From positions 16,289,836-16,353,835 of the forward strand of contig CM046354.1 in the NCBI GenBank assembly GCA_025403435.1: DNA of 64,000 nt. Direction: 5' to 3'. The translations under genes were made by a program, and so were the position numbers. Positions within the stretch are counted from its first letter, which is position 1; each line of letters begins with the position of its first letter. Shown piece after piece: positions 44,937 through 56,806 of the stretch. Source of the DNA: Artocarpus heterophyllus (Eukaryota; Streptophyta; Magnoliopsida; Rosales; Moraceae). Under the pieces are notes generated by a model that was not told where the DNA came from, searched no databases, and saw nothing but the letters and a program-made list of their open reading frames with translations.

Positions 44937-47535
44937 CCTTGCTTTTTTAACGTGATTGGAACTAAATGTTTTTTGGGAATGAGTACATTATAGAGTATTC
45001 AAATGTCAACTTCACAGTGGGTCTCCATTGGCCTCCTTGCTTTACTATAGAGGCTAGTCATGTGAGACATTGCTTGCATGAGGTCAGAGTTTTTATTACT
45101 TGCATACTTATTTTACTATCTCAGATGCACTCTCTTGTTCGTGTGAGATTGGACTCTTTGTACTGTCTGGGCACAACTAAACAGGAGTCATGCAATCGAA
45201 ATCGACAACTTGTTTTTTTCTGTTGAACGCTCAAACGCTATTGTTTATTTCTCAAATCATTTGTGAAATAAAGATAATTGAGCCATTTTGAGGGTGTCAC
45301 TGGGATAAGAGTATTGACTAGGATATTTTTTTCTGCATCCTTTCATTTTATTACTAAATTTTTCTGTTTCTTGACTCTGCTAGCCTGTTCTTAATTATAT
45401 TTTTTTTCTTTGTATCTGATTTCTTCTGCTTGCTTTTAATTGATTTTCTCGTATATTAGGTAATTGACAAGCCCATGGATTTGAGTACTATACAAAAACA
45501 AATGGACGCTAGGGATGGCACTGGATATAAAAATGTTCGACAAATATGTGATGACGTGATGTTGGTTTTTGAGAACGCAATGAAATATAATGAAGAGAAA
45601 AGCGAAATTCATGGTATGGCTAAAACTTTGCTGAAAAGGTTTGAGGAGATGTGGCAGCGGTTTCTGCCTAGAGTGCGGGAAGAGGTGATTACAAGTCTGA
45701 CATGATATGCTCATCCAGTGCTGTTTTCTGATTTTTTTTTTCTTTTTTTTTTCGTGTTATATATATGAAGAGTAACTTGTTGATACGTTCATTTTTATTT
45801 GCTCAAATTTCTAACTTATAAAGCAACGTACTTGCAGGAAAAAAGAAGAGAAGTAGAGGTGAAAGAGGAAAAGTTGCTCGAGCAGCTTGCTCACGAGGCT
45901 GAGTGTGCCAAATTGGCTGGTGATGTGAGCGATGAGGTATGTTATCAGCATATCCATGAATACTCTTTAGATTTTTTCAAGTATGTCCAAGACATTTTTC
46001 CCAGTGAGCTTAATTCTCTCGCTTTTCTGTTTAGACAGTCTTGCCATTAATAAAAGTATGGTAATCCGGCTTGACTATGCATGTATCTTTTCAGCTGAAT
46101 GAGATTGATGAACGCTTAGATGATCTGCGAGAAATGGTTGTTCTGAAATGCAGGTTCGATCTATGTCACTTCATATATGTAATTTTATTGCCATATTTCT
46201 TTGATAATGTTAGGGTGGGAAGATGTTTTGAGATAGAACAATAGGATTAACAGGATTTGTTTTGGGTATATTGAGCGTTTAGATTATTTAGATCTTTTCT
46301 ATTTTTACTTGTCCTGTTCTGGATGGACTTCTCGCCCATCTTGAAACTGCCGTAAATATCCTCTCCTTTTTTTTCAGTACAAGTTTTTCTGTTTCTTACC
46401 AAAAAAAAAGAAACAAAGTTCTATGGTAGATATGTCGGTAGTTTTTGTTTCTTTGAGTTTTTAAACATAATTGAAATCATAGTAATACGTGAATTGGAGT
46501 TAGGTTGATATGTCATCATTGGTTAACAAGCGCTTTTATCTAAGTGAAAAAGAAAAATGTCGATCGAAGATCTCTTAGAGCAGTTACATTGTGACACAAA
46601 TGAGAGTCCTTTTCACCCAAGTAACCTACTTTTATCTGAACATTGTTGACTTGTCCTTGGGGGTGAGCAGAAGATTGAATGTTTTGGTATGGGAGCTAAA
46701 AGTTTAGTGTGACTCTAGAGTCTAAAGGATGGAAACATATTGGTAGGCAAAGATGCAGGAATCTATAATTTCAAACTGTTTCCTGTTTACACTATGCTTG
46801 ATATGCGACTTGAGTTTTAAGAAGTTGAAATTTTATTCGCACTGTCATACAATGAATGGAAATTCAACATGTTCACTGCAGCTTATAGTGCCTCATCATG
46901 CGTATGGGAATGTTTCTTTCTTGAACCAAGAATAACTGGGTTGGTTCCTGGTGGCTTTACCTGCCACCAGAAACTCTGCATAAGTGATTGATCTTACATA
47001 TGAATTACTATCCACAGTCATGGAACTTAATACTGAGACGGTGGTTTCAGAAAATTTTCTGTGGAAGAGAAGAGAAGGTTGGGAGCAGCTCTGGCCAGAA
47101 TGTCACCTGAAAATCTTAGCAGGGCTTTGGAGATTGTTGCGCAAGCTGATCCCACGTTCCAACCTGCTGCTGATGTGGTGAACCTCGACATTGATGCCCA
47201 GGTGATGCATCATTTGTGTCTCACTCTCAATTGTTCATTTTTCATTATGCATCGACATTTTTCATGCTGCTAACTAAATGGTTACTAATGTGTTCCCTAT
47301 GCAGAGCGAATCTACCTTGTGGAGGCTTAAATTTTTTGTTAATGCTACTTCAGAAGATCAAGGAAATGGTTCTGGCGAGGACGGCGATAAGAATGGTGGC
47401 ACAGAGTTTCTTTGCATTGACATGAATCCTAACAACAAGGACAACAGTAACAACAACAACTATAAGCAGAAAAGGGAGATACCCTATGCTCTTGCCAAAG
47501 CTTCAAGGAAAAAGAGGCGAAAGCCTGATTCTTGA
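43864..47535 (+). CDS. GTE1/GTE6: GTE1/GTE6-type BET bromodomain transcription regulator, eight coding exons, apparent frameshift in the first
   Basis: Nuclear acetyl-histone reader of the plant GTE (global transcription factor group E) family. Coding exons: 43864-43981, 44144-44359, 44614-44691, 45460-45684, 45838-45936, 46095-46153, 47051-47201, 47305-47535. Product features: N-terminal helix AESYIHCVDEICQ and basic coiled region; bromodomain starting HKLSWPFMQPVD, with the VIDKPMDL loop and acetyl-lysine-binding Asn in NAMKYNEE; an acidic coiled coil EKRREVEVKEEKLLEQL; a NET-type domain FSVEEKRRLGAAL to LWRLKFFV; and a C-terminal basic signal KASRKKRRK. All junctions keep phase except that the first exon is 118 bp, so the frame from ATG 43864 hits TGA before the splice; the family-like frame reads only from about 43925. 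Translation from the in-frame ATG at 44156 would still give about 348 residues with both domains. Intron 2 uses a GC donor. In Arabidopsis, GTE1/IMB1 acts in germination and GTE6 in leaf shape. Confidence 0.88.
44898..44934. repeat. (AT)n microsatellite in a GTE intron
   Basis: A pure AT dinucleotide run inside the intron between 44692 and 45459, likely polymorphic in length. Confidence 0.95.
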
Positions 47536-48248
47536 TCCCACCCTGCTATCAAGGAGTCTTTTATGTCGCAAATTCGGCGTCTTTCAGTGCCCCCAGTTGC
47601 CTCCTCTTTTGACATGGTTTTAAGAATTGGAAAACGAGCCTGGAAAGTTCTTTCACGGGGAAAACTGTCAACAATGTGATCTCCTCATGTTTAACCTATA
47701 ATGCAATCTACCGTGTGTAGTCAATAGCGAGTCTTGCTCTTCGTTTTCTTCGAAATCTAACTCGAGAAATAGAACAGTGTAGCTTTGCGAATTCACTTCT
47801 TTTTTTTCACCCCTCCTTTAGGTTGCTCTCACTTTTTGTTCTTTGAGAAAATTTGCTCCTAGGTGGGCGAAGCCTAAATGTTCTGTAACGTAGTTTTGTT
47901 GTAATTGGCAGTTTACTCGTCTTTTGAAGCACGAGTGTGGTTTGCAAATCAAAGCTTGTGATCTCTTGACTTAGCTCCTACTTTACATGTTCACTCTTTC
48001 ACGTTTGTTGAGGTGTTCAATTGTTTTAATGAAGAAGTGAAAAACGTTTAAAAGGACACGATGTTGGGAAGCACCATAATAAAGCCAATAATAGCATAAT
48101 GAAAAGGAAATAATTTTCAAACAACTTTAGAACCAATAATAGCATAATGAAAACGACATAATTTTCAAACAACTTACTCGTGTATATGTTTTGCGGCTTA
48201 CCTATCCAACGTGTCGTAATCGAGTCAAGTAATATTACCATAACAAAA
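47536..48248 (+). other. 3' UTR and downstream flank of the GTE gene
   Basis: Follows the TGA at 47533-47535. The first 350 bp or so are less AT-rich and are likely 3' UTR. A near-identical pair of phrases (AATAATAGCATAATGAAAA at about 48088 and 48134) is a short local duplication. No other gene is seen. Confidence 0.5.
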
Positions 48249-49114
48249 AGGATTAATTACAAAATTTTTTTTGAACTATAGATCTTGTAACATTTTACCC
48301 TCTATTTGAATTTCAAAAGGTAACATTCGTTCCTTTTGAAATATGAGTCGTTAACAAAAATAATCCTTCTGTTAGAATTTTAATGAAAATTTGACAAATA
48401 ATTACAACATTAAGAGTATTTTTGATAATCTTATTATAAAAATAACCACAAAAATTAAAACTATAACAAAATAGTTTTTATTGATAATTAAAAACAAAAA
48501 AAATCAATTAGAACCATAGTACTATCCGGATTCCTCTTTTTTTGATATACCAAAATTTTCTTTAAATTTTATTAATATTTTTCATACCCAAAAAGAATTT
48601 TAAAATTTTAAAAGTTATAAATATCAATGAAAACTTTAAAAATATGAAAAAAAAATTCATTAAATACCATCTAAGTTTTTTTATTTGATACATTTGTACT
48701 ATATTTTTTGTTATATTGAATTTATTTTGGTTATATTTTTGTTTCATTGGTATCTGTAACTTCTAAATTTTAAAAATACTTTTTGGGTATGAAAAAATTT
48801 AATAAAATTTTAAAGAAAGTTTCTATATATAAAAAAAGGAGCGATCAAGATGGTATTATGGTTTTAATAGATTTTTTTTGTTTTTAATCATCAATAAAGA
48901 TTATTTTATTATAGTTTTAATTTTTGTTGTTATATTTATAAGTACATTACTAAATACCTCTAATTTTAAAATTATTTGCCAATTTATAGTTAAAATTCTT
49001 ACAAAAGGACCATTTTTGTTAACGGTTTATATAGTGAAAACAGATGTTATGTTTTGAAATTAGACAAAGTGTTACAAGGACTATAGTGCAGAGGGAATTT
49101 TTATAATTAATCCT
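48249..49114. mobile_element. Foldback (long inverted repeat) element, about 866 bp, downstream of the GTE gene
   Basis: The left arm begins AGGATTAATTAC and the right arm ends AATTAATCCT. Further pairs in order include CTATAGATCTTGTAACA / TGTTACAAGGACTATAG, CGTTAACAAAAAT / ATTTTTGTTAACG, AAAACAAAAAAAATC / GATTTTTTTTGTTTTT, and TTTTTCATACCCAAAAAG / CTTTTTGGGTATGAAAAA. Arms are about 400 bp each around a centre near 48670-48740. Non-coding. Target duplication is unclear (an A-rich flank occurs on both sides). Confidence 0.85.
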
Positions 49115-49500
49115 AAAAAATTAGTAAAGATAGCATATTTTTCTACTACACAAATTAAATCAGATTGAAAAAAAACTTCTCGCAACTGTGGCACTATAAA
49201 AACGAATAAACATTCAACGTAATGTTTAGGAAAAAATAACTCTCAACATAAAAGCAAAAAATATATATATAAAAAAAACAATCAGAGCAAAAAATATAAA
49301 CAAACACAACAAGAAGAAAAAATAACAACAACGTTCTGAAAAGCGTAGGACTAAAACAAAGTTTACAAAGGCACCGTTTCAAAATAACAAGATTGATTTG
49401 TGTCACTTCAAAAAAACTATGTAATTAAATGATACAAATAAAGATGATTAAAAGACTAGTATACCCTTATTTTGGTATTAGGGTTTTGCCCCTTATTTTC
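49115..49500. other. Intergenic, no gene seen
   Basis: A-rich sequence with no coding signal, ending at the LTR that starts at 49501. Confidence 0.4.
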
Positions 49501-50724
49501 TGTGATACCCGTTATTTTCCTAACATGTATTATGGTACTGAAATTAATTGTTAGTATGCCAATTAAACATTTGTTTCATCTAAAATCTATTTCAAAATAT
49601 TTATTTCTACCTATTTTTAAATTTTCTAAAATTTCTCTATACTTATTTAGTATATTTACCAAAATGCTCTTGAAATTTTTAATTAATAACAAAAATGTCA
49701 TTTGGTATTATATGTCTAAAAGTCTCCGGAGGAGACTCATTCACCTACCTTGTCCCCCTTAATCATTCTTTTCTTTTATTTCAATCCACTCTTCCTCTTT
49801 CTCATGTCTCTCATTCTTTCTCTACGTCTCTCTTTTATCTCTTTTCTTCCTTGTCTTTTTCTTCTTTTCTTCTTCCACAATGCGACAACCCAGAGAAACT
49901 AAAGGAGAACTTAAGGTAATCTTTCACAAAAGTTCACAAGCAACTTCTCACAAGCTCAAGAATCAAGGAGACTTAAACATTTTGGTATGAAACTTTTGAG
50001 AAATGTGTTTTTGATATTTATAGATGATTATATCTTGTTTATATATTGTTTTTATGCTTAAAAAGTTGTTAGAAAACCAAGATTTAAAGAAAAACTAAAA
50101 AATTTAGATTTTTGGTTCTTTGTCAAAGTTTTCCCATGTGTTGTTTTTCACAAAAACTACATGTCATTTAGTTTTCTGGGAAAAATGACATGTAGTTTTT
50201 CCCACGGGAGATTTAATAAATAAGAGGTGAATTTTAGCTTCAGGTGGGATTTAAACTCCCATCCTCAAGGACAAATAAAGGAAACCAAACCACTAAGACA
50301 ATGGTGGTTATTTAATAACTTATGTTTCGAAAATAATAAATAGTTTTCTATAAAGTTTGTAATTTTAAATAATTTTATTTTAATGAATTTCAAACTTTTT
50401 AATTATTTTATGTCTAAATATTTTATAATCGTATTATTTATTTTAAAAATTTATTTTTACATACTTCATACCAAAATAAAATTTGTATGTTTTTATTTTA
50501 TTGTTATTTTATTCATATCATAATTTACGAAAATTAGGATTTGAGTTAAACTATGGTTATTTTATACGTTTTAGGATAACGACGTATTTGAAACTTATGT
50601 GGTGAGCTTAATTATGTAAGTTGGAAGTTATCAGTGGATATTTTGCAAAGAAGTAGGAATTCTATTACTCATCTTTTGTGAGGTTTTTATAGAATTAAAA
50701 TTGGTTGATTGCAAGATATATATA

Positions 50725-50755
<31 letters not shown>

Positions 50756-51753
50756 TGAACTGCTATTATATGAGTATCACATATGAGACAATGGCACAAA
50801 CTTATCTTGTATTATACAATAAGGAATAAATTGATTTGACATATGTGGTTATGAAATGAGAAGCATGGTTAAGAAGTCTAACTCTATAAGTAATAATTGA
50901 TTATAAAGCAATGGTAAGGCGTGAATAGGGCGGCGGTTACGTCTTTGAGCACGAATACCCTAAAAGGTAAAATAGGAGGAAGGCGACGGTGATCCATTGT
51001 CAAAAGTCCCAGAACGTACTGTATAAGAATTCGATTTGGTGAGGATCCAGGGCTTAATGTCCCCTCACTTGGCACTCTTGAAATGATTGAAGAGTAAAAA
51101 AGAGCGCCTATTTAAGTTTTGGTGAGTTGAGTGATGATTACTCTATTAGAACGTGGATACCTTGGAACATTGATGAATCATAATATTTGTACATATGTAT
51201 ATATATAAAACTCAATAATGATTAACGTAAAGTATCCTTGGAATATAATCATAATGAATCTCATAAGATGTACAATGATTAAGAACTAACTAACCATGTA
51301 TGTTTAATGTGAAAATAATAAAAACCTAAAGCTGAGTAATGGTTTTTCCCTACTGAGCATATTGTCGCTTATCCCTCTATATTTTCATCTTTCCAGGACT
51401 CACAATGTGTGAGGTGGTGACAAGAAACATAGTTAAGAAAGCTATGTAGCTGTGTTACATTGGAATTGCTTCATTTGTTAAAGAATGTCCTTTATGATAA
51501 TGTAAGCATCACATGTTACTTTTTGTGACTGTATTAAGATGTGTTGAGAGTTGGAATGATGATGATGACAATTTTGTATTATTAAATTTAAGGTACTACA
51601 TTAAACTGTGGTTTAATTGTTGTTTATATTTTTAAATTGATTTCAGAGCTTTTTCATTAAGTCCTGGGAAAATTTCTTTTAATGTTTTATTTTTAATTTT
51701 TGATCTTTATTTAATTCATTATAAACTGTTAACTCCCACTTAGGGGTGTTATA
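49501..51753 (+). repeat. Long LTR (2.25 kb), 5' LTR of a truncated Ty3-type element
   Basis: Starts TGTGATACCC and ends GGGGTGTTATA, near-inverted termini of the TGTAACACCC type. It aligns with the split copy at 59696-59747 plus 62663-64000 over its first 1.4 kb. It contains a (GTAT)n stretch (about 50732-50755) and the phrase TACTGAGCAT before a leader-like region. It is followed by a decayed primer site, so it is a 5' LTR and not a solo LTR. Confidence 0.7.
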
Positions 51754-51759
51754 GAATTT

Positions 51760-51772
51760 TTGACACCAAAGC
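51760..51772 (+). other. Decayed tRNA-Met primer-binding site
   Basis: TTGACACCAAAGC matches TTGGTATCAGAGC at 9 of 13 positions, all differences being transitions, and lies 6 bp after the LTR end. The following CTTGGTTAGCCTAGGGAGTG is of the type that follows primer sites in plant Ty3 elements. Confidence 0.6.
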
Positions 51773-52536
51773 CTAAGCTTGGTTAGCCTAGGGAGTGTAG
51801 CACCACTTTAAATATCAGTTTTTGAGATGGTTTTAAAGTTGAATTTTCAATGTCATCATCAAATGAACATTCAGGTTAATTTATGCAGTCGAGGAGGATG
51901 TAACATGGAGAAACCCTAGAATAGAGGCATTAACAGTTATGTGAGTGTGATATTATATGGAATGAATTTATGCGTAGATTGCTTAAAAGAGTTTCATATA
52001 GATACAATGATCTATAAGCCTTTTATCTCGTGAGAAATAGTAAGAAATATAAGGCTTGAGTTGTTGATTTCAAAGTTTGGCATGGTTGTGCCAAATTCTT
52101 AATAATTGATTCAAACTATGTAGTGATTATGCGTGGACTTGATAGAGTATTTAAGTCTTGATAAATTTTCTTGGAGGTTCTATTTACTTGAGGACCATGA
52201 GATAAGTTAGGAATTCATGACATTGAACCTTGAGCGAGATAAATGTTAATCTTTTGGTCTGTTACGATTTTGAAAAGTCAAAGAATTTATGAATTTCAAG
52301 GTTGGAATACTTTTAGTGTGTACATTGTATTTAAGTGGTAACATTAGTCCTTACGAATAGATATAATGTGAGAATGTCCAATAGAAGTTTCCTCTAGTAA
52401 ATCATAATACTTAAGGCATCTGTAATGATTTTGGACCTTTACGATGAAAAGTTTAACTTTTAGATGCTTAGATGTAAATCTCTTGGTTACTTAAAGTTTC
52501 GTTATATGAGGAAATTAAAGATTGCATAAGTGGGAT
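51773..52536 (+). other. Leader fragment of the truncated Ty3-type element
   Basis: Non-coding sequence after the primer site, with no gag frame. It is cut off where the next, oppositely oriented LTR-like sequence begins. Confidence 0.4.
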
Positions 52537-54698
52537 TGTAATAATAGTAGATGTCCTAAAGTAGTAATTAAACCAAATTTTAATTAAAATCACCAATTAA
52601 ATATTTGAATTATTTTGAAACATGATAATTTAAAGCCTTTTTTAAAGCAAGTTAATAAAATGAAGTAATATAGACAAATAAATACGAGTAAATACAAGTC
52701 AGGCCCCACCGGACCTATATTTGTGCACACACATAGTATCGACAATAACATATTACAACCACAGTCTAATACGAGAAATAAAATTTAAATATTACATGCC
52801 TTGAATTAAGATAAGTAATTAACCATAACACTAGGAATCCTACAGTCCACACGCCCACTTAATGGAGTCCTAATCAGTCCTAAGCTGCAAACCACTTAGG
52901 GGGAAAGGTTTTAAAATTTAAAAATATGAGTGAAAGCTCAGTAAGATTAAGTTTTGAAAAAAATTTAATTTGAATAATAAAAATTTAGCATTAACACATA
53001 GATTAAAAAACAAGTGAATAAACAAAATTTATTAAATTCATTCTTACCATTTAGTTCATTATTCATTCAGAAATAGTCTCATTATCTAGTCTTAGGCAAA
53101 GCCATTATATTCACTACCATAGTGGCCTAGTTGGGTTTTAGGACCTACCCCTAAGGTTACTCTCTACATGACCTGATCTCTGAGTATGGTATCATGCCCT
53201 AATATATCATTCTGAATGGTATTTACAACACGTCCAGTGTTATGTTATTATTTAGGTCTCATATTACCGAGTGTTCTTATTTACATTCATTATGATCATT
53301 TCATTATCCAACGGTCATGAAAAACAACTAAAAAATTCATCTCAATCATTTCTTAAAAACATTTTGAAAGAAATCTCTTTGTGGCCAAAACCCTTTTTAA
53401 AAACATGGCTACTAAAGAAAGAGGTTTTGAGTCCTACCTTGATATCCCCTACCGAAGCTCAACATCGTAGTCCCGACTCGCTATACATTAGCTCCACGGA
53501 ACCACGAACAACTTTAAAGGTAAACTAAGTTTATCAATATCTAGCTTAGAGTATTCTACAATACTATGCTATGTCATGGTGTCTTAGTATGCCTTTCATA
53601 ATCACAAAATCATATCACAAACTCAAAGTCTCTATGTGTTTTTTAAATAATGAAAGTTGATGAAAAACAGTCATTTTTTTGAAGTCCAGTCAACATGCTG
53701 AACTTCCTTGTCTGACTTGTCGAACTCCACAGTTCGGCCTACCAGCCGTACAGAACCAACCTGCTAAACTGTTCCAAGTTTGGCATGCCGATAATATGAG
53801 TCTGGCCTGTCGATGCCTAAGATCGGCCTGTCGAACTGGCAAAATCTAGGGATCCGAGACTTCAAGTCTTGGCCTTCTTAAGCTCAAAATCTTATTTCTA
53901 ACATGTTTTTTAGTTCCCAAAGCATGCATATTGTTCATAAATGATATAAAAACACATTGGAACACATTTAAACACTTTTAAACAAGTTTTATATAGAAAA
54001 TTTTAAATTATTCCAAAAATGAGAAAAAAAAAGAGAAAACTTGATTTGATTCGATTTTTGTCCAATCAAGCCTAGATTCGTAATGATTTGAGTTCCACTA
54101 ACTTAGATTGAAGGGTTTCTAAGCTAAAGAAACTTGGATTTCAACATAAAATGAAAATTAGAGAATTTGGGGAAAATTTTGAAATTTTTTTAAAAAAGGA
54201 AATTAACCTTGGATTTGAGCTTTGAATTGACTTTGTGGAAGCCTAATCATGCTCCTAAGCTTCCAATTCAGCTGAGAATCAAAACTCTTACTCAAATCTT
54301 TGGATCAAAGTGAGAGAGAGAGAGAGAGGAGAGAGGGAGAGGTAGCGAGAAAAAGGGGAAAAGAGAAAGAAGGAGAGTCTGAAAAAGTGAGGGAAAGAGA
54401 GGAAGGAGAAGAAAATAAATAGAGAGGAAGAGAGCAACTGGTTTTGGTAAAAACCATGGGTTGCTCCTAGTTTCCATGGGCAAACATTATTTTATCTAAG
54501 TCTTTAGCAAAAAGGAAACTTGTTTGGAATTTGGCAAATTGTTTTTTTTTAAATTTAATATAACAAATAAAAATAACCAAAAGTAAGATAAATTTAAAAA
54601 TACTACAAAATAATAAAATTAAGTTCAAATTAAATTAAAGCATACTAATTTACCATTTTACTCACTAATTATACTTAGTTAAATTTCTGGGTGTTACA
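52537..54698 (-). mobile_element. Long LTR on the minus strand (solo or truncated), about 2.2 kb
   Basis: On the minus strand it starts TGTAACACCCAG and contains TTACTGAGCTTTCACTCAT and CGGTGGGGCCTGACTTG, LTR-like phrases of long-LTR Ty3 elements. It also has a GC-richer patch with repeated CGGCCTGTCGA-like phrases (53700-53840). No target duplication was found and the 52537 boundary is approximate. Confidence 0.5.
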
Positions 54699-55718
54699 TA
54701 ACATCAATGGTCTTTACTCATTGATGTAGTCTATATTGGACGACAGAAAGTATATTGATTTTAATATTAGTCATATTCAAACCCTTGGTGGTGCTAATGG
54801 TGAATACATATTAACAAATACTAAGTATTAAGGATAAGATAAGAGTGTATGTATTGTTCAACAAGGTTTTGATTAAAACAAAATTATTTGAGTTACAAGA
54901 GGATTTTCTTGTTATGGAATGATTTGGATAACATTCAAGAGGATTTTTGATTTTTATCAAATCAGGTTTGATGTTTATTTTGGTCAATTCTATTTTAAGT
55001 GGGCTTTAAATTGGGCTTAAGATCAGTGCAAGTTGGGTTTCAATATTATGCTTGATATTTGAGTCTTTCCAAATGTGATAAGGCCCGAAACAACCCAACC
55101 TATTTCAATTTAAAACATTTAGGTCTAGTCCAAATTTTGAATGAGTTCGATCTACACTGTCTCTTGCATGTGGTCTCTACATATGTCATCTACAGTGGTT
55201 TAATCATTGTCTACATATACGTCTACTATGCATAGGAGCTCATTTCTCCGAGCTCACGCTCTCTCTAAACTTATTATTCTCTCTCCAAATCGCAAATTCT
55301 CTCATTTCTCTCTAGAATCTCTTCTTTTCTCTCTAAAAGAAGAAGGATTTCCAAGATTCTGCAACTTACTGTCTCTATTTTTCTTTTCTTTCTACTCTTC
55401 TTTCATCTTATCATAGACCCAAAGTAATAACACCAAAGAAAGTATTTTCTGTCACTCTCCCAGAAGAATCTCAAAAAGAAATACAAGACTAGGATTACTC
55501 CGTTGAGGATTCTTATGCATTTTGGCATCCCTAATGATGCGAGATGCTGATAGATGGGAAGATCTGTCTGAGTAACTTTAGTCAAGATGTCGATTTACCA
55601 GTATAGGTACTAATCGTAGTGCAATAAAAAAAAGAGCTTATGCCATCACGGTGACTTGTAACAAATGTGAACGATAAAATTGCAACAATAAATGTATTTT
55701 CGTTGGACTTATGTCTAT
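54699..55718. other. Intergenic, no gene seen
   Basis: Mixed AT-rich sequence, with a CT-rich section (55240-55400) that reads like a leader but leads into no recognised coding region. Confidence 0.35.
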
Positions 55719-56109
55719 TGTTGAGGTGTTGAGATCTCCGGCCGCAGCCTAGCGGGCACCTCGAACGTATTGCTGGGGAGGCTGCTCGGGGAGCCTCCAT
55801 GCGGATTTGCCTCCCGCAGAGGGAGCACGTCCCCCAGGAGTCGAACCCGTTTCTTCTTGAATAAGAGGGTCTTAGGGCCTATCTTGGGTACCAATCCATC
55901 CAATTGGATAGATTGGTGCCTATCCTAGATGGATTGGTACCTGGGATAGGCCCCAAGACCCTCTTATTTAAGAGGAAACGGGTTCGAATCCTGGGGAATG
56001 TGCTCCCCCTCCGGGAGGCAAATCCGTGTAGAGGCTCCCCAAGCAACCTCCCCGGTAATAAGTTCGAGGTGCCTGTCAGGCTCAGGCCGAGGATCTCAAC
56101 ACCTGAACA
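55719..56109. mobile_element. GC-rich foldback element, complete copy B1
   Basis: Ends TGTTGAGGTGTTGAGATC and its complement (GATCTCAACACCTGAACA). Arms are complementary throughout, with the centre around CCAATTGGAT near 55893. Motifs GAGTCGAACCCGT (left arm, inverted) and ACGGGTTCGAATCCTGG (right arm) resemble a Pol III B box. Same family as 16166-16571. Confidence 0.88.
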
Positions 56110-56239
56110 TGGGTTCAACTCTAGGGGGATGCGCTCCCCCTGTAGAGGCAAATCCTTGTGAAGGCTCCCAGAGCAGCCTCCTCGGCAATATGTTCGAGGT
56201 GCCCGCCAGGCTCCGGCTGGGGATCTCAACACCTCAACA
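56110..56239. mobile_element. GC-rich foldback family: right arm only (B2)
   Basis: Begins GGGTTCAACTC and runs through GAGGCAAATCC and GCCCGCCAGGCTCCGG to GATCTCAACACCTCAACA. It matches right arms of the complete copies; the left arm is missing. Confidence 0.8.
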
Positions 56240-56255
56240 TAAAATACACGTTTAA

Positions 56256-56449
56256 TGTTGAGGTGTTGAGATCCCCGACCGGAGCCTGGCGGGCACCTCG
56301 AATGTATTGTCGAGGAGGCTGCTCAAGGAGCCTTTACGCGGATTTGCCTCTCGTGGGGGGAGCGCATCCTCTGAGAGTTGAACTCGTATCCTCTTGAATA
56401 AGAGGGTCTCAGGGCTTGCCCCAAGTACCAATCCATTGCACTCCCCTTA
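56256..56449. mobile_element. GC-rich foldback family: left arm only (B3)
   Basis: Begins TGTTGAGGTGTTGAGATCCC and runs to GGGCTTGCCCCAAGTACCAA, then stops before the centre of the palindrome. It lies head-to-head with B2 across a short ACACGTTTAA spacer. Confidence 0.8.
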
Positions 56450-56806
56450 TGTTGAGGTATTGAGATCCTCGACCAGAGCCTGACGGACACCTCGAACGTA
56501 TTGTTGGGGAGCCTCCACGCGGATTTGCCTCCCGTAGGGGGAGCTTGTCCCCTAAGAGTCGAACCCATTTTCTCTTGAATAAGAGGGTTTTAGAGCCTAT
56601 CCTAGGTACCAATCCATCTAATTGGAGGGATTGGTACCTGGGGGAAGCCCTAAGACCCCCTTATTTAAGAGAATACGAGTTTGACTCTCAAGGGACGTGC
56701 TCTCCCCAAGGGAGGAAAATCCGCATAGAGGCTCCCCGAGCAGCCGCCCCGATAATACATTCGAGGTGCCCACCAAGCTCCGACCGGGGATATCAACATC
56801 TCAACA
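56450..56806. mobile_element. GC-rich foldback element, nearly complete copy B4
   Basis: Starts TGTTGAGGTATTGAGATC and ends GATATCAACATCTCAACA. The centre is near CCATCTAATTGGAGGGATTGG. Arms are complementary with some mismatches and a small deletion on the left. Confidence 0.85.

Noticed and set aside
55974..56000. tRNA gene suggested by GGTTCGAATCC
   Set aside because: No acceptor stem, D arm or anticodon arm can be folded around it; the motif belongs to the palindromic repeat.
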